Shown: positions 24,410 to 33,737, counted from the stretch's first letter. The stretch is DNA of 64,000 nt from JACMJL01 sp963791805 (GCA_963791805.1 CAWBTU010000006.1:1240001-1304000); one strand, 5' to 3'. Notes: generated by a model not told the origin, from the letters alone. Translations and numbers: made by a program.

Positions 24410-26449
24410 ATGAATTTTCTTAAAGTAGCTTGGCGAGATATTTCTAATATTTTCAAAAACAGATTTATTAGAGCTTCTGTTTCCGCAATTATTATTGTTC
24501 CTTTACTTTATAGCTTACTTTATTTAGCAGCATTTTGGGATCCGTATAGTAGGTTAGACAAATTACCAGTTGTAGTTGTTAACCTAGATAAAGGTGGTAC
24601 TCTAGATGGGGCACCAGTTAATAAGGGAAATGATTTGACAGACAAGTTGAAAAATGATAAGCAACTTGGTTGGCACTTTGCATCTAAATCTGATGCTGAT
24701 GATGGATTAAAAGGAACTAAGTATTATGCTGAGTTCATTATTCCTGAAAATTTTACAGCAAATTCTTTAAGTGCAGTAGATGCAAATCCAAAACAACCTG
24801 AAATTATTTATCATGCAAACATGAAAAAGAATTTTCTTGCATCACAGATAATTAACTCAGGAAAAAAACAACTTCAAGCTGAAATAGCACAGACAATGAC
24901 AGAAGTATACTCAAAGCAAGCCTTTGGTAATCTGTATCAGTTAAAAGACGGACTAAATCAAGCAACAAGCCAAAGTAATACGATGAAAGATAGCATTATG
25001 GCAAAAGTAAATGAATATGGTCCACAGTTAAAGGATGGGATACCAAGGTTGTATGATGGATCTGTTCAATTAAATAGCGGACTTGGACAGATTAATGCTC
25101 AAATTCCAACTCTAGTTAATGGTATATCAGGTGCTTACAGTGGTTCAGGTACTATACTTGATGGTGTTAATAACAAAATTAAACCTGGAGCAAATGGTCT
25201 TGCAGCTGCTCTTGCAACTGCTAATGATACTAAAGTACCAAAATTAACTCAAGGAGCTAAGCTGGTTTCAGAGGGCGTAGTAGCATTAACAGGTGGCCAA
25301 AGCAGTATAAACGCTGCATTTGACGCTTATAAGGCAAATCCTAATCCGCAAACTTTGCAGATGTTAACTGGAACATTACAAGCTGTTGAAACCAAGACAC
25401 CAACAGATACTGTATTAAATCCCCTTAGTAAAGGCGCAACAGATCTTTCAAGTGGAGTTAATGAGCTTGCAAAGCAATTGGGCGGTGCAGCAGCAGTTTC
25501 AAAACAAATTAGCGATGGCGTAGACGGTACATTAGTGCCTGGTCTTACACAACTAAATTCTGGATTAGCACAATTAAATCAAAAAACACCTGTACTTTCA
25601 TCAAGTATCGGACAGTTATATGATGGCTCATCAACATTAAAAAGTAACATTGGAACAATCAATGATAAAATGCCTACCATATTAGCTGATGTTACAAAGA
25701 TATCAGATAGTTCAAACCAACTTATTGGTCAACTGGGAGATACTTCGAAGAAATTAAATAGTAAGCTTGTAGGTAATAGTGATACTACTGCTGCTGCTAT
25801 TTCAAAATCTGTAGAAATTAAAGAAGATCCAATAAATGAAGTTAAGAACTACGGAACAGGTTTTGCACCATACTTTATATCACTTTCACTTTATGTAGGA
25901 GCAATGTTAATGTTCTTTGTAATTACAGATAAAGTTGATGATGACATAAAAGGTAGCAATGCTTCATTAGTTATAGGTAAATTCTTCTCTTATGGTTATA
26001 TAGGAGTTGCACAAGCAGTACTTGCAAGTGGAGTAGTACTTCTACTAGGACTAAAACCAAATAATTTACCACTATATTTCTTGTTTATTATATTTATGTC
26101 ATATGTGTTTATTGCAATAATGCAATGTTTGATATTCTTACTTGGAGAAGCTGGAAGAATGCTAGCAATAGCCTTTTTAATTCTTCAATTGACAGCAGCT
26201 GGTGGAACATTCCCTAATGAATTAGTTCCAAGCTTCTTCAAGACCATTAATGCTTTCATGCCATTCACATATTCAATACAAGGATTAAGAGAAATAATAT
26301 CAGGAACAGATTATTCTGTACTAACTAAAGACTTCTTAGTGCTTTTAGGAATATTGATAGTAAGCTTAGTAGTTTCAATATTATTCAAAGGCCATGCAGA
26401 TAAAGTACATGAAAGAATCGAAGAAAAGAAAAATGCAATGACAGTATAA
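24410..26449 (+). CDS. YhgE/Pip family membrane protein (ABC-2-type)
   Basis: A 679-residue protein. One membrane segment lies near the N-terminus (ASVSAIIIVPLLYSLLYLA). A long outer region of about 450 residues follows with many LNSGLGQIN/LYDGSSTLK-like degenerate repeats. The C-terminal part has five or six membrane segments (for example FISLSLYVGAMLMFFVIT). This is the layout of YhgE/Pip (phage infection protein) family members, which resemble ABC-2 permeases without an ATPase. Relatives serve as phage receptors or in export of toxic compounds or secreted factors. TetR control with tandem operators suggests induction by a compound. The substrate is unknown. Confidence 0.9.
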   Translation: MNFLKVAWRDISNIFKNRFIRASVSAIIIVPLLYSLLYLAAFWDPYSRLDKLPVVVVNLDKGGTLDGAPVNKGNDLTDKLKNDKQLGWHFASKSDADDGLKGTKYYAEFIIPENFTANSLSAVDANPKQPEIIYHANMKKNFLASQIINSGKKQLQAEIAQTMTEVYSKQAFGNLYQLKDGLNQATSQSNTMKDSIMAKVNEYGPQLKDGIPRLYDGSVQLNSGLGQINAQIPTLVNGISGAYSGSGTILDGVNNKIKPGANGLAAALATANDTKVPKLTQGAKLVSEGVVALTGGQSSINAAFDAYKANPNPQTLQMLTGTLQAVETKTPTDTVLNPLSKGATDLSSGVNELAKQLGGAAAVSKQISDGVDGTLVPGLTQLNSGLAQLNQKTPVLSSSIGQLYDGSSTLKSNIGTINDKMPTILADVTKISDSSNQLIGQLGDTSKKLNSKLVGNSDTTAAAISKSVEIKEDPINEVKNYGTGFAPYFISLSLYVGAMLMFFVITDKVDDDIKGSNASLVIGKFFSYGYIGVAQAVLASGVVLLLGLKPNNLPLYFLFIIFMSYVFIAIMQCLIFLLGEAGRMLAIAFLILQLTAAGGTFPNELVPSFFKTINAFMPFTYSIQGLREIISGTDYSVLTKDFLVLLGILIVSLVVSILFKGHADKVHERIEEKKNAMTV

Positions 26450-26461
26450 AAAATCATTCGG

Positions 26462-26504
26462 AGTTGTTTCAATATAGAATTTCTATATTGAAACAACTTT
26501 TTTT
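26462..26504 (+). terminator. Terminator of yhgE/pip
   Basis: AGTTGTTTCAATATAGAA pairs with TTCTATATTGAAACAACT over 18 bp, with a long T tail. Confidence 0.9.
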
Positions 26505-26630
26505 AAAAATAAAATTTATAATTAAATAATTTTTATAATTTAATTATAAAAACTGTTTCTACATTCTTCTAAAATGTGGTATCATTAGTTAGTATAGCAA
26601 ATTTATTAATGGAGGTAGTGAGTATTTCCT

Positions 26631-27398
26631 ATGACTAAGTTTTCTCATCGTAATGAATTAATAAGAAAAAGAAGAAGAAAAAAAGCAATAAAAAAATCAA
26701 TTTTTTTATTTATACTTTTAATGGGGATTTTAATTACATTGTGCTTAAAATTACCTTATTTTAATGTGACAGAAATAACTGTTTTAGATAATAATAATAT
26801 TACTAAACAAGAAATAGTCAAATTATCTAGAATCAATAAAGGAACTAATATTTTTTATCAGAATTTTAATAAAAGTGAAAATAATATTCTCAGCAACCCT
26901 TACATTATAAGTGCTTCTTTTAAAAGGCAGTTACCAAATAAAATTCAGATTACGGTTAAGGAAAGAAAAGCTAAGTTTTACATTCAAGCAGACTCTAATT
27001 TTGCTATTATTGATAAGGATGCTATTGTATTAGAGAAAAGGGATAATATTACTAATATGAACTTAGCTAAGCTTGAGGGTATCGATATTGCTAATACTAA
27101 TATTGGAAAAGCTATTGGCAAAAGTGATGACAAAAAAGTCAAATTACTTAAAACACTTTCAGATTTGATTGATAGAAGTAATGAAGATGTTCCTAAAATG
27201 ACAGGTATTGATTTGACAGATATTAAAAATTTTAAAGTTAGTTATGGCAACATGGTGATAATACTTGGAAATAATTATGATATTGAAAATAAACTTAATA
27301 AAGCAATAAATATACTTCTAGCAGATAATAACAAAACTGCTAAAGGATATATAGATGTTAGTTTTAACGGAAATCCAGTAGTTTCTATACAAAGGTAG
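26631..27398 (+). CDS. ftsQ: Cell division protein FtsQ/DivIB
   Basis: A 255-residue bitopic membrane protein. A strongly basic cytosolic start (RKRRRKKAIKK) is followed by a membrane segment (about 24-42). Next comes a POTRA domain with NVTEITVLDNNNITKQEIVKLSRI and NPYIISASFKRQLPNKIQITVKER, the family signature. It acts in the divisome with FtsL and DivIC. The SD GGAGG lies about 14 bases before the ATG, which is rather far, but the nearer GTG is out of frame. It heads the operon ftsQ-DUF881-sbp-DUF881. Confidence 0.93.
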   Translation: MTKFSHRNELIRKRRRKKAIKKSIFLFILLMGILITLCLKLPYFNVTEITVLDNNNITKQEIVKLSRINKGTNIFYQNFNKSENNILSNPYIISASFKRQLPNKIQITVKERKAKFYIQADSNFAIIDKDAIVLEKRDNITNMNLAKLEGIDIANTNIGKAIGKSDDKKVKLLKTLSDLIDRSNEDVPKMTGIDLTDIKNFKVSYGNMVIILGNNYDIENKLNKAINILLADNNKTAKGYIDVSFNGNPVVSIQR

Positions 27399-27406
27399 GT
27401 GAAGAT

Positions 27407-28135
27407 ATGAAAAAAATTAGCTCACAAATTACAGTTGCTTTGGTTTGTTGCATCTTAGGTTTTATTTTAACCTATCAGTTTAAACAGGTAAATGAAGTAA
27501 ACAAAAGTGAAAAATCTAGTCAAGTAAAAGGGAATACAGCTGATATTAACATGCAAATACAACTGCTCACAAACCAGAAGAATGACATGCAAAGTCAAAT
27601 AGATAAACTTGAAAGTAAAATAAAAAATTATGAATCAACTGCAGCTAACTCAAATACAACTAATAGCCAGTTATTTAAGGATTTACAGGACTCTAAAGTA
27701 ATAAATGGAACAGTTGATGTTAAGGGACCAGGTGTTGTAATAGAAATAAAACCCAAAGCAAGGCTCTTCGAAAACAAGCCTGTCAGTCCTTCTATGACAC
27801 CAAAAGAATTAGTGGTACTTATTAACGATTTGCTTGCTTCTAATGCAGAAGCTATATCAGTAAATGATATAAGAATTACTTCAAGAACTGGAATAGTATT
27901 ATCTGGAAAGTTCATTAAGATTAATAATACTAAGTTTCCTATGGATAAGAAATTTACGGTTAAAGTCATAGGGGATAAGAAAACTATTAATTATTCATTG
28001 GATTATTTGCAGATATTAGAAGAATTTAAAGATTATGAATGCACTTACCTTCCATCAAGTGACATATTTATTCCTAAATATGAAGGTGAGTTTAAGTTCG
28101 ATTTTGCTAAACCTGTGGAGGAAAACAAGAAATAG
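27407..28135 (+). CDS. DUF881 family membrane-anchored protein (YlxW/YlxX type), first copy
   Basis: A 242-residue protein. One N-terminal membrane segment (about 7-23) is followed by a coiled coil (about 45-80) and the DUF881 domain with INGTVDVKGPGVVIEI and SNAEAISVNDIRITSRTGI. In Bacillus and other Firmicutes two such genes flank sbp near the division genes. Their role is not firmly known; a link to division is inferred from place. GTAGGTGAAG precedes the start. It is paralogous to the gene at 28499. Confidence 0.9.
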   Translation: MKKISSQITVALVCCILGFILTYQFKQVNEVNKSEKSSQVKGNTADINMQIQLLTNQKNDMQSQIDKLESKIKNYESTAANSNTTNSQLFKDLQDSKVINGTVDVKGPGVVIEIKPKARLFENKPVSPSMTPKELVVLINDLLASNAEAISVNDIRITSRTGIVLSGKFIKINNTKFPMDKKFTVKVIGDKKTINYSLDYLQILEEFKDYECTYLPSSDIFIPKYEGEFKFDFAKPVEENKK

Positions 28136-28147
28136 GAGTGATTTAGA

Positions 28148-28486
28148 TTGATAGCTATTTTGGGTTTATTAATTGGTATTATATTAGGTATTGTTTTTAA
28201 TGTGAATATTCCTCCTGGATTTTCACCTTATATATCTGTGGCGATATTTGCTTGTTTGGATTCAGTTTTTGGAGCACTCAGAGCTTCTCTGGCAAAGAAT
28301 TTTAAAGCTGATATATTCATTTCTGGTTTTTTTGGAAATGCAATATTAGCAGCAGGATTAGCTTATGTTGGAGATAAATTGGGAGCGCCTGTTTATTTAG
28401 CAGCAATAATAGTTTTTGGTGGTAGAATATTCAATAATTTTGCGGTTATTAGGAGATTATTGTTAGAAAGAGTTAGATCTCACTGA
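28148..28486 (+). CDS. sbp: Small basic membrane protein Sbp (DUF1290)
   Basis: A 112-residue protein with three or four membrane segments. TTG 28148 follows AGGAGTGATT. It contains VNIPPGFSPYISVAIFACLDS and GALRASLAKNFKADIFISGF, here in short pieces the DUF1290 hallmark (PPGFSPYISVAI, FGALRA). The family is conserved beside the division genes in Firmicutes, with no clear function. It lies between two DUF881 genes, as in Bacillus (ylxW-sbp-ylxX). Confidence 0.92.
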   Translation: MIAILGLLIGIILGIVFNVNIPPGFSPYISVAIFACLDSVFGALRASLAKNFKADIFISGFFGNAILAAGLAYVGDKLGAPVYLAAIIVFGGRIFNNFAVIRRLLLERVRSH

Positions 28487-28498
28487 TGGGGTGGTAAA

Positions 28499-29215
28499 AT
28501 GAAGAGTAATGAGGCAAATATTTTCGTTTTTATAGCTTCCATTATTGTAGGAATTATGATATCTTTAAATATTTCTTTTACTAACAAAGGTAATTCAACT
28601 TATTTAGATACAAAGCATTATGAAGAGGCATCAAATACGAAAAATAAATTGTATGCTGATTTAGATGATTTGAATATAAAATATAATTTGGATTATCAAA
28701 AACTAACACAGTATGAAAGTGCTGGTGCTAGCAATGATAAAGTAATTCAAGGAATGCAAACAGAACTTTCAAAAAATAGAATGGTTTCTGGAACAACAAA
28801 AATGCATGGACCAGGGATTACCATAACCCTAGATGATGCTCATATGCCAAACAGAGATTCAGTTGCTAATATTGTTCATTATTATGATCTAGCCACAATG
28901 ATAGATGAACTGAAAAGTGCTGGTGCTGAAGCAATTTCAGTTAATGGAGTAAGAATAACTGATAAGTCATTTGTTGATTGTTATAGCGTTTTTGTTAAAA
29001 TAAACGACAAAGAAATAATTTCACCATATTCTATTGAGGCCATTGGTAATAAAGATGTTCTTTATGAACATGTTAATAGAGATGATGGCTACTTAAAGTC
29101 GATATCAATTCCTTTATGGAGAAATTTATATACTAATACTGAGATGAAAGATGATATAGTTGTGAATTCTTATGATGGAAGTTTAAAGAATAAATTCGTG
29201 CAAATTGCAAAATAA
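28499..29215 (+). CDS. DUF881 family membrane-anchored protein, second copy
   Basis: A 238-residue protein. It has an N-terminal membrane segment (FVFIASIIVGIMISLNI), a coiled coil and the DUF881 domain (VSGTTKMHGPGITITL, SAGAEAISVNGVRITDKS). It resembles the first copy over the C-terminal half. TGGGGTGG precedes the ATG. Last gene of the ftsQ operon; about 105 bases separate it from yggS. Confidence 0.9.
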   Translation: MKSNEANIFVFIASIIVGIMISLNISFTNKGNSTYLDTKHYEEASNTKNKLYADLDDLNIKYNLDYQKLTQYESAGASNDKVIQGMQTELSKNRMVSGTTKMHGPGITITLDDAHMPNRDSVANIVHYYDLATMIDELKSAGAEAISVNGVRITDKSFVDCYSVFVKINDKEIISPYSIEAIGNKDVLYEHVNRDDGYLKSISIPLWRNLYTNTEMKDDIVVNSYDGSLKNKFVQIAK

Positions 29216-29320
29216 TAAACTTTATTTGTATTATTGATAAATTCTTGAAGGAAAATAGACTTTTATGAAGAATATATTAATAGTTAATGTATTTTAATAT
29301 TATTAAAGGAGAAGATTGCT

Positions 29321-29989
29321 TTGACTGATATTAAAGATAATATTAAGAGAATTGTAAGTTTTCTGCCTCCAGAGGTTAAGCTTATTGGTGTTTCGAAAAC
29401 AAGAAGCATTGATGAAATGGAGGAAGTTTACCAGTCAGGAGTAAGAGATTTTGGCGAAAACAAAGTTCAAGAGCTGGTAGGTAAATATGAAGCTTTCCAT
29501 AAAGATGTAAAATGGCATTTGATTGGACATCTTCAAAGAAATAAGGTTAAATATATAGTAGGTAAAGTTTCTTTGATTCATTCTCTTGATGGCTTGGAAT
29601 TGTTAGAAGAAATAGAAAAAAGATATGCACAAAACAATTTAATTGCTGAATGTCTAATTCAAATAAATATAGGAGAAGAGGCCAGTAAAACCGGCATTTC
29701 AATTAAGGAATTAGAAGTGTTAATTCATGCAATTGAGAAATGTAATAACGTAAAAGTAAAAGGACTTATGGCAATAATTCCAATTGGTCAAGAAAAACAA
29801 TGTAGAGATTATTTTAAACAAATGAAAAATATTTGGGATGAAAAGAAATTGCAAAATTATAAGAATATTTCGATGGAATATCTGTCTATGGGAATGACTG
29901 GAGATTATCACACCGCAGTAGAAGAAGGTTCTAATATGGTTAGAGTCGGGGAAGGTATATTTGGTAAAAGATTATATATAAATAAATAG
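29321..29989 (+). CDS. yggS: YggS family PLP homeostasis protein
   Basis: A 222-residue fold-type III PLP-binding protein. The PLP lysine lies in VKLIGVSKTR near residue 26. Other family blocks are FGENKVQEL, WHLIGHLQRNK, IGEEASKTG and LSMGMTGDYHTAVEEGSNMVRVGEGIFG (core MSMG-type SMGMTGDY). TTG start behind AAAGGAGAAG. The family regulates free pyridoxal phosphate and has no known catalysis. In Firmicutes it is found upstream of sepF (as ylmE), as here. Confidence 0.95.
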   Translation: MTDIKDNIKRIVSFLPPEVKLIGVSKTRSIDEMEEVYQSGVRDFGENKVQELVGKYEAFHKDVKWHLIGHLQRNKVKYIVGKVSLIHSLDGLELLEEIEKRYAQNNLIAECLIQINIGEEASKTGISIKELEVLIHAIEKCNNVKVKGLMAIIPIGQEKQCRDYFKQMKNIWDEKKLQNYKNISMEYLSMGMTGDYHTAVEEGSNMVRVGEGIFGKRLYINK

Positions 29990-30002
29990 GAGGTTGTTTT
30001 TT

Positions 30003-30452
30003 ATGGGAGCAAAAGTATTAAATAAGGTAATGGGATTTTTAGGGTTAGAAGAGGAAACTTCAGAATTTGAAGAGATTGAATATCTAGAAGAGGAAAATGA
30101 GTTGGAACAACCAATTTATTCTTCACAAAAGAAGCAACAGGGCAAAGTTGTTAATATTCATACAGCAGTAGCAGCAAAGGTTATGATTATTAAACCAAGA
30201 GACTATGAAGAGGCTACATATATTTGTGACAATTTAAAAAATAGAAAAATAATAGTTGTTAATTCTTCAGAGATGGAACCTAAGGTTGCTCAAAGAATGC
30301 TAGATTTTATGGGTGGAGCAAGTTATGCATTAGGTGGAGATTTACAAGAAATTGAAAAGGGAGTGTATATGCTTTCACCATCAAATGTAGAAGTTACAAA
30401 TGAACTTAAAAGTGAATTATCTACAAAAGGATTATTCAATTGGACAAAATAA
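30003..30452 (+). CDS. sepF: Cell division protein SepF
   Basis: A 149-residue protein. ATG 30003 follows AGGAGG; the TTG at 29994 overlaps that site. The N-terminus (MGAKVLNKVMGFLGLEEE) is the membrane-binding amphipathic helix. An acidic linker and the SepF domain follow, with KPRDYEEATYICDNLKNRK and the RMLDFMGGASYALGG block. SepF ties FtsZ filaments to the membrane at the septum. The ylmH start follows its stop codon with no gap. Confidence 0.95.
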   Translation: MGAKVLNKVMGFLGLEEETSEFEEIEYLEEENELEQPIYSSQKKQQGKVVNIHTAVAAKVMIIKPRDYEEATYICDNLKNRKIIVVNSSEMEPKVAQRMLDFMGGASYALGGDLQEIEKGVYMLSPSNVEVTNELKSELSTKGLFNWTK

Positions 30453-31223
30453 ATGGATAAAAAGTCTTTTGTAAATATGATGCAACTAGATGATAAAAAT
30501 TTAATATCTAACTTGTATGAGAAATTTCAACTATCATACAAAACAGGTAAGACAATTTACTGCAATGATTTCTACACCCCTAATATATGGAGAAAATTAG
30601 AAAAATATCAGGTTGAATTGGGAATTAAGGTTATCAATTTTGGGTTATTTGAAGAAGCTGAAAGAAGAATGATAGCTTTTTCAAAAGATGAAGACCTTAA
30701 TTTTCCCATTAAGGTTGTGTGTATTAGGAACAAATCAAAGTTCTCTATCTTAAGACATAAAGACTATTTAGGAGCTATTATGTCACTAGGAATTAAAAGG
30801 GAAAAAATCGGAGATATTGTTGTAAATGAAAATTGTTGCTTTTTGCCTATTTGTAGTGAAATTAGTGATTACATTTTTAATAATTTAGAGACAATAGGCA
30901 ATAGTCCATGTTCTTTTGAATTTATGGATTATTGCGAAGAAACATTACCACATATTAATTATGAAGAAAAGGGCATAATTGTATCATCCACAAGAATTGA
31001 TTGTATGATTAGTTCTTTATGCAATATTTCTAGAAACAGTGCTTTGGAAATGATTAACACTGGGAAGGTACTTATAGACTACGAAGAAGTTAATTCTAAA
31101 GAGAAAAAAGTTCAATTAGGAAATGTTATTATAATACGAGGATATGGGAAATTTAAAATTGCTGAAGAAACAGGAAATACCCAGAAGGGTAGAATTCGAA
31201 TTTTAATAAAAAAATACATATGA
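30453..31223 (+). CDS. ylmH: YlmH family RNA-binding protein with S4 domain
   Basis: A 256-residue protein. The N-terminal half is the YlmH domain (FLKHKDYLGAIMSLGI-like, here LRHKDYLGAIMSLGIKREKIGDI in part). The C-terminal S4 domain begins near residue 180 with SSTRIDCMISSLCNISRNSA. S4 proteins of this type bind RNA or stalled 50S ribosome-tRNA complexes, and YlmH of Bacillus acts in ribosome rescue. It starts right after the sepF stop, so translation is coupled. DivIVA follows. Confidence 0.92.
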   Translation: MDKKSFVNMMQLDDKNLISNLYEKFQLSYKTGKTIYCNDFYTPNIWRKLEKYQVELGIKVINFGLFEEAERRMIAFSKDEDLNFPIKVVCIRNKSKFSILRHKDYLGAIMSLGIKREKIGDIVVNENCCFLPICSEISDYIFNNLETIGNSPCSFEFMDYCEETLPHINYEEKGIIVSSTRIDCMISSLCNISRNSALEMINTGKVLIDYEEVNSKEKKVQLGNVIIIRGYGKFKIAEETGNTQKGRIRILIKKYI

Positions 31224-31239
31224 TTTTGGGGTGAATTGC

Positions 31240-31857
31240 ATGAAAATGACTTCTATGGACATAATGGATAAACAGTTTAAAAAATCAATTAGAGGGTATG
31301 ACGCTGATGAAGTAGATGAATTCATAGAAAAGGTTTCAGAGGAGTATGAGGCACTTTATAAAGAAAACTCAGTATATAGAGAAAAAATGCTATCCTTCGA
31401 AGAAAAACTTGAACATTATAAAAAGTTAGAGAACACAATCCAAAACACGTTGCTTCTTGCTCAAAATTCAGCAGACCAAGCTAAACAACTTGCTCAAAAA
31501 GAAGCTGAACTAATTATCAAAAATGCTAATGAGTCTGCTAAGGGAATTATAGAAAAAGCCAATAACGACGTAATTAGAATTAATGATGATTATGAAGGCC
31601 TTAAACAAGAATTTTTTAAATTTAGAACTAGGTATAAGAATTTTATGATTTCACAAATGGAAATGTTTAATGGAATGGAATCAGACTTTGTAAAATATTA
31701 TAATGTTGGTTCCATTATCGAAGAAAAAATTAAATCAAAAGAGATCGATAACAAGGAAGAGGAAGGTAATTTTAACCTAAACAAAATTAATTTAGATGAG
31801 AAAAATTTTAAAGAAGATTTAGAAAGTGTAAAAAGTTTTTTTGTTGAAGATAAATAG
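31240..31857 (+). CDS. divIVA: DivIVA family cell-pole/septum protein
   Basis: A 205-residue protein. ATG 31240 follows TTTGGGGTG. The N-terminal DivIVA domain has TSMDIMDKQFKKSIRGYDADEVDEF in part (FKKSIRGYDADEVDEF is diagnostic). A long coiled coil with ENSVYREKMLSFEEKLEHYKK follows. DivIVA senses negative membrane curvature and directs septum placement and, in sporulation, chromosome anchoring. Last gene of the yggS-sepF-ylmH-divIVA unit. Confidence 0.95.
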   Translation: MKMTSMDIMDKQFKKSIRGYDADEVDEFIEKVSEEYEALYKENSVYREKMLSFEEKLEHYKKLENTIQNTLLLAQNSADQAKQLAQKEAELIIKNANESAKGIIEKANNDVIRINDDYEGLKQEFFKFRTRYKNFMISQMEMFNGMESDFVKYYNVGSIIEEKIKSKEIDNKEEEGNFNLNKINLDEKNFKEDLESVKSFFVEDK

Positions 31858-31860
31858 TAG

Positions 31861-31897
31861 ACATCTCACTCATACTAGGGTGAGATGTTTTCTTTAA
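31861..31897 (+). terminator. Terminator after divIVA
   Basis: ACATCTCAC and GTGAGATGT form a perfect 9-bp stem followed by TTTCTTT. It lies four bases after the stop. Confidence 0.85.
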
Positions 31898-31913
31898 CAT
31901 TGAAGGAGACGAA

Positions 31914-32957
31914 ATGAAAGAAATAGTGATGAAAAATGATAAAAGTGCATCTACAGTTTATATTGATAATAACTTAGATAAGTTTGGTATTGCTATGCAG
32001 CAGCATAAACTTCAAAATATTACTAAGATGTTCATAATTGCTGATAAAACAGTGCTTAATTTATATAAAAGTAAAATGAAAGTTATTTTTAATGAGTATA
32101 CTTGCAGTGTTTACGAGTTTGAAACAGAAAAAAGTATAAAAGATAATAAGGCTGTTAATAGTATATACCAGTTCTTAAAAGATGGTGGAGCAAACCAAGA
32201 TAGTGTTATAGTAGCATTAGGAGGAAAATCGGTCATCGATTTAACTGCATTTTGTTCAGCTACTTATAAAAATGGAATAGGTTTAATTATTCTTCCTACA
32301 ACGTTATCTTCTCAGGTAGATGACTGTTTGAGTGAAAGATATTACTATGATTTTGATGGAGAAAAAGACTGTATTAGTACCTTTTGTTCACCTTTATTTA
32401 TTTATATTGCTATAAATTTCTTACATACTCATACAAAAGATAGCTTTAATAGTGGAATTATAAAAGTAGTTAATTATGGACTTTTAAAGGATAAAAGCCT
32501 TATAATTTTCTTAGAAGAAAACTATAAACACATTATTGAAGGTGAAAATGATAAATTATTACATGTAATTAAAGAAAGTTTAAAAATAAAGGAGCTATTA
32601 TTAGCAGAAACGCACACATGTAGCTTTAGTAGTGATTTTCAGATTATTTCAGAGAAAATAGGCAATGATAATATATCACAAACCAATGGTTGTATATTTG
32701 GAATATTAATTTCACTTAAACTTTCAGAAATAAAATTAAATTCATATTATATGACCTATGATCGTATAAATGATTTATTTAATAAGCTTGGAGTTAATAC
32801 TAAATATAAATTTCAAGACTATTCCTCAATATTAGCAAATGAAAAAAATATCAAATTTACACTTATTGATAATGAAGGTGTATGTAGTGATAAAATTAAG
32901 ATAGAAGCTAAAGAAATAATTAAAGCAATTAAAGAAAGTATTAGTAAGGAGTGTTAA
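31914..32957 (+). CDS. 3-dehydroquinate synthase-like protein without catalytic residues
   Basis: A 347-residue protein that clearly follows the AroB fold: ATYKNGIGLIILPTTLSSQVD near residues 115-135 matches AroB's ATYxRGIxxxxxPTTLLxQVD, and NYGLLKD matches KYGLIKD. The key positions are changed. GGGVxGDL reads GGKSVIDL (about 102). VDSSxGGKTGVN reads VDDCLSERYYYDF. The metal-binding Glu in AEVIKYG reads IKVVNYG (about 180). The two His segments FGHTxGHA and HGEAVAIGM have no His at the matching places (FSSDFQII, QTNGCIFGI). It is therefore unlikely to make dehydroquinate and may be a regulatory pseudoenzyme or a gene drifting toward loss. GAAGGAG precedes the start. mtnN follows one base later. 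Confidence 0.8.
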   Translation: MKEIVMKNDKSASTVYIDNNLDKFGIAMQQHKLQNITKMFIIADKTVLNLYKSKMKVIFNEYTCSVYEFETEKSIKDNKAVNSIYQFLKDGGANQDSVIVALGGKSVIDLTAFCSATYKNGIGLIILPTTLSSQVDDCLSERYYYDFDGEKDCISTFCSPLFIYIAINFLHTHTKDSFNSGIIKVVNYGLLKDKSLIIFLEENYKHIIEGENDKLLHVIKESLKIKELLLAETHTCSFSSDFQIISEKIGNDNISQTNGCIFGILISLKLSEIKLNSYYMTYDRINDLFNKLGVNTKYKFQDYSSILANEKNIKFTLIDNEGVCSDKIKIEAKEIIKAIKESISKEC

Positions 32958-32958
32958 T

Positions 32959-33651
32959 ATGAATATTGGAATTATAGGTGCAATGAAGGAAGAATTGTTA
33001 ATGATTCTTAATGAAATAAGTATTGAGAAAGAAGAGAATAAGGCAGGAATGAGTTTCAAAATGGGTGCGCTAGGCAATAATGAGGTGGTACTTGTAGTAT
33101 GCGGAATTGGTAAAGTAAATGCAGCTATTTGTAGCCAAATATTAATTGATGATTTTCAAGTTGATTGTGTAATCAATGTAGGCGTTGCAGGTGGTCTTGG
33201 AGAGCACATTAAGCCAGGAGATGTAGTAATTGCTAACAATTTAATTCAACATGATATGGATACTAGCTACTTTGGAGATCCAAGGGGGCAAATTCCTAGA
33301 TTAGATACTTTTGATTTTAAATGTGATGAAGATTTAGTTGAAAAGGCTAAGAATGCATGCTTAAAAGTTGAAGGCATCAATTACTTTGTTGGAAGAATTG
33401 CTACTGGAGATCAATTCATGTCTGAGGTAGAAAAAATCAGATGGATAAATTCACAGTTTGGTGCTATTGCTTGCGAGATGGAAGGCGGAAGTATTGCACA
33501 AGTGTGCTACCTTAATAAAATACCTTTTGTAGTTATTAGATCTATTTCGGACAATTCATTAACAGGCGAATTCATGGACTATGAAAGATTTTTACCTTTA
33601 GCAGTAGAAAATTCTACTAGAATACTAAAAAATATTTTACTTTCCTTTTAA
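32959..33651 (+). CDS. mtnN: 5'-methylthioadenosine/S-adenosylhomocysteine nucleosidase
   Basis: A 230-residue enzyme. It starts MNIGIIGAMKEEL, has NVGVAGGLGEHIKPGDVV, ATGDQFM and the substrate block ACEMEGGSIAQVCY with the ribose-binding Glu pair, then IRSISDN with the catalytic Asp. It cleaves adenine from MTA and SAH, keeping methyl-transfer reactions running. AAGGAGTG lies in the end of the preceding gene, with which it is coupled. Confidence 0.96.
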   Translation: MNIGIIGAMKEELLMILNEISIEKEENKAGMSFKMGALGNNEVVLVVCGIGKVNAAICSQILIDDFQVDCVINVGVAGGLGEHIKPGDVVIANNLIQHDMDTSYFGDPRGQIPRLDTFDFKCDEDLVEKAKNACLKVEGINYFVGRIATGDQFMSEVEKIRWINSQFGAIACEMEGGSIAQVCYLNKIPFVVIRSISDNSLTGEFMDYERFLPLAVENSTRILKNILLSF

Positions 33652-33694
33652 AATAAAATTGTAATAAAATCCACTTAACGTGAAAGACTATACT

Positions 33695-33710
33695 TAATAA
33701 CATGTTATTA
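33695..33710. repeat. Perfect 16-bp palindrome TAATAACATGTTATTA
   Basis: It lies about 28 bases before the ATG of the DksA/TraR-type gene, in its probable leader or promoter. It could be an operator for a dimeric regulator or chance in AT-rich DNA. Confidence 0.4.
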
Positions 33711-33737
33711 AAATTAATCGTTTGGTGGGTGGTATTT

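Noticed and set aside
26515..26550. 13-bp perfect inverted repeat of only A and T after the yhgE terminator
   Set aside because: All-AT sequence makes such a match likely by chance, and no gene or promoter is tied to it.
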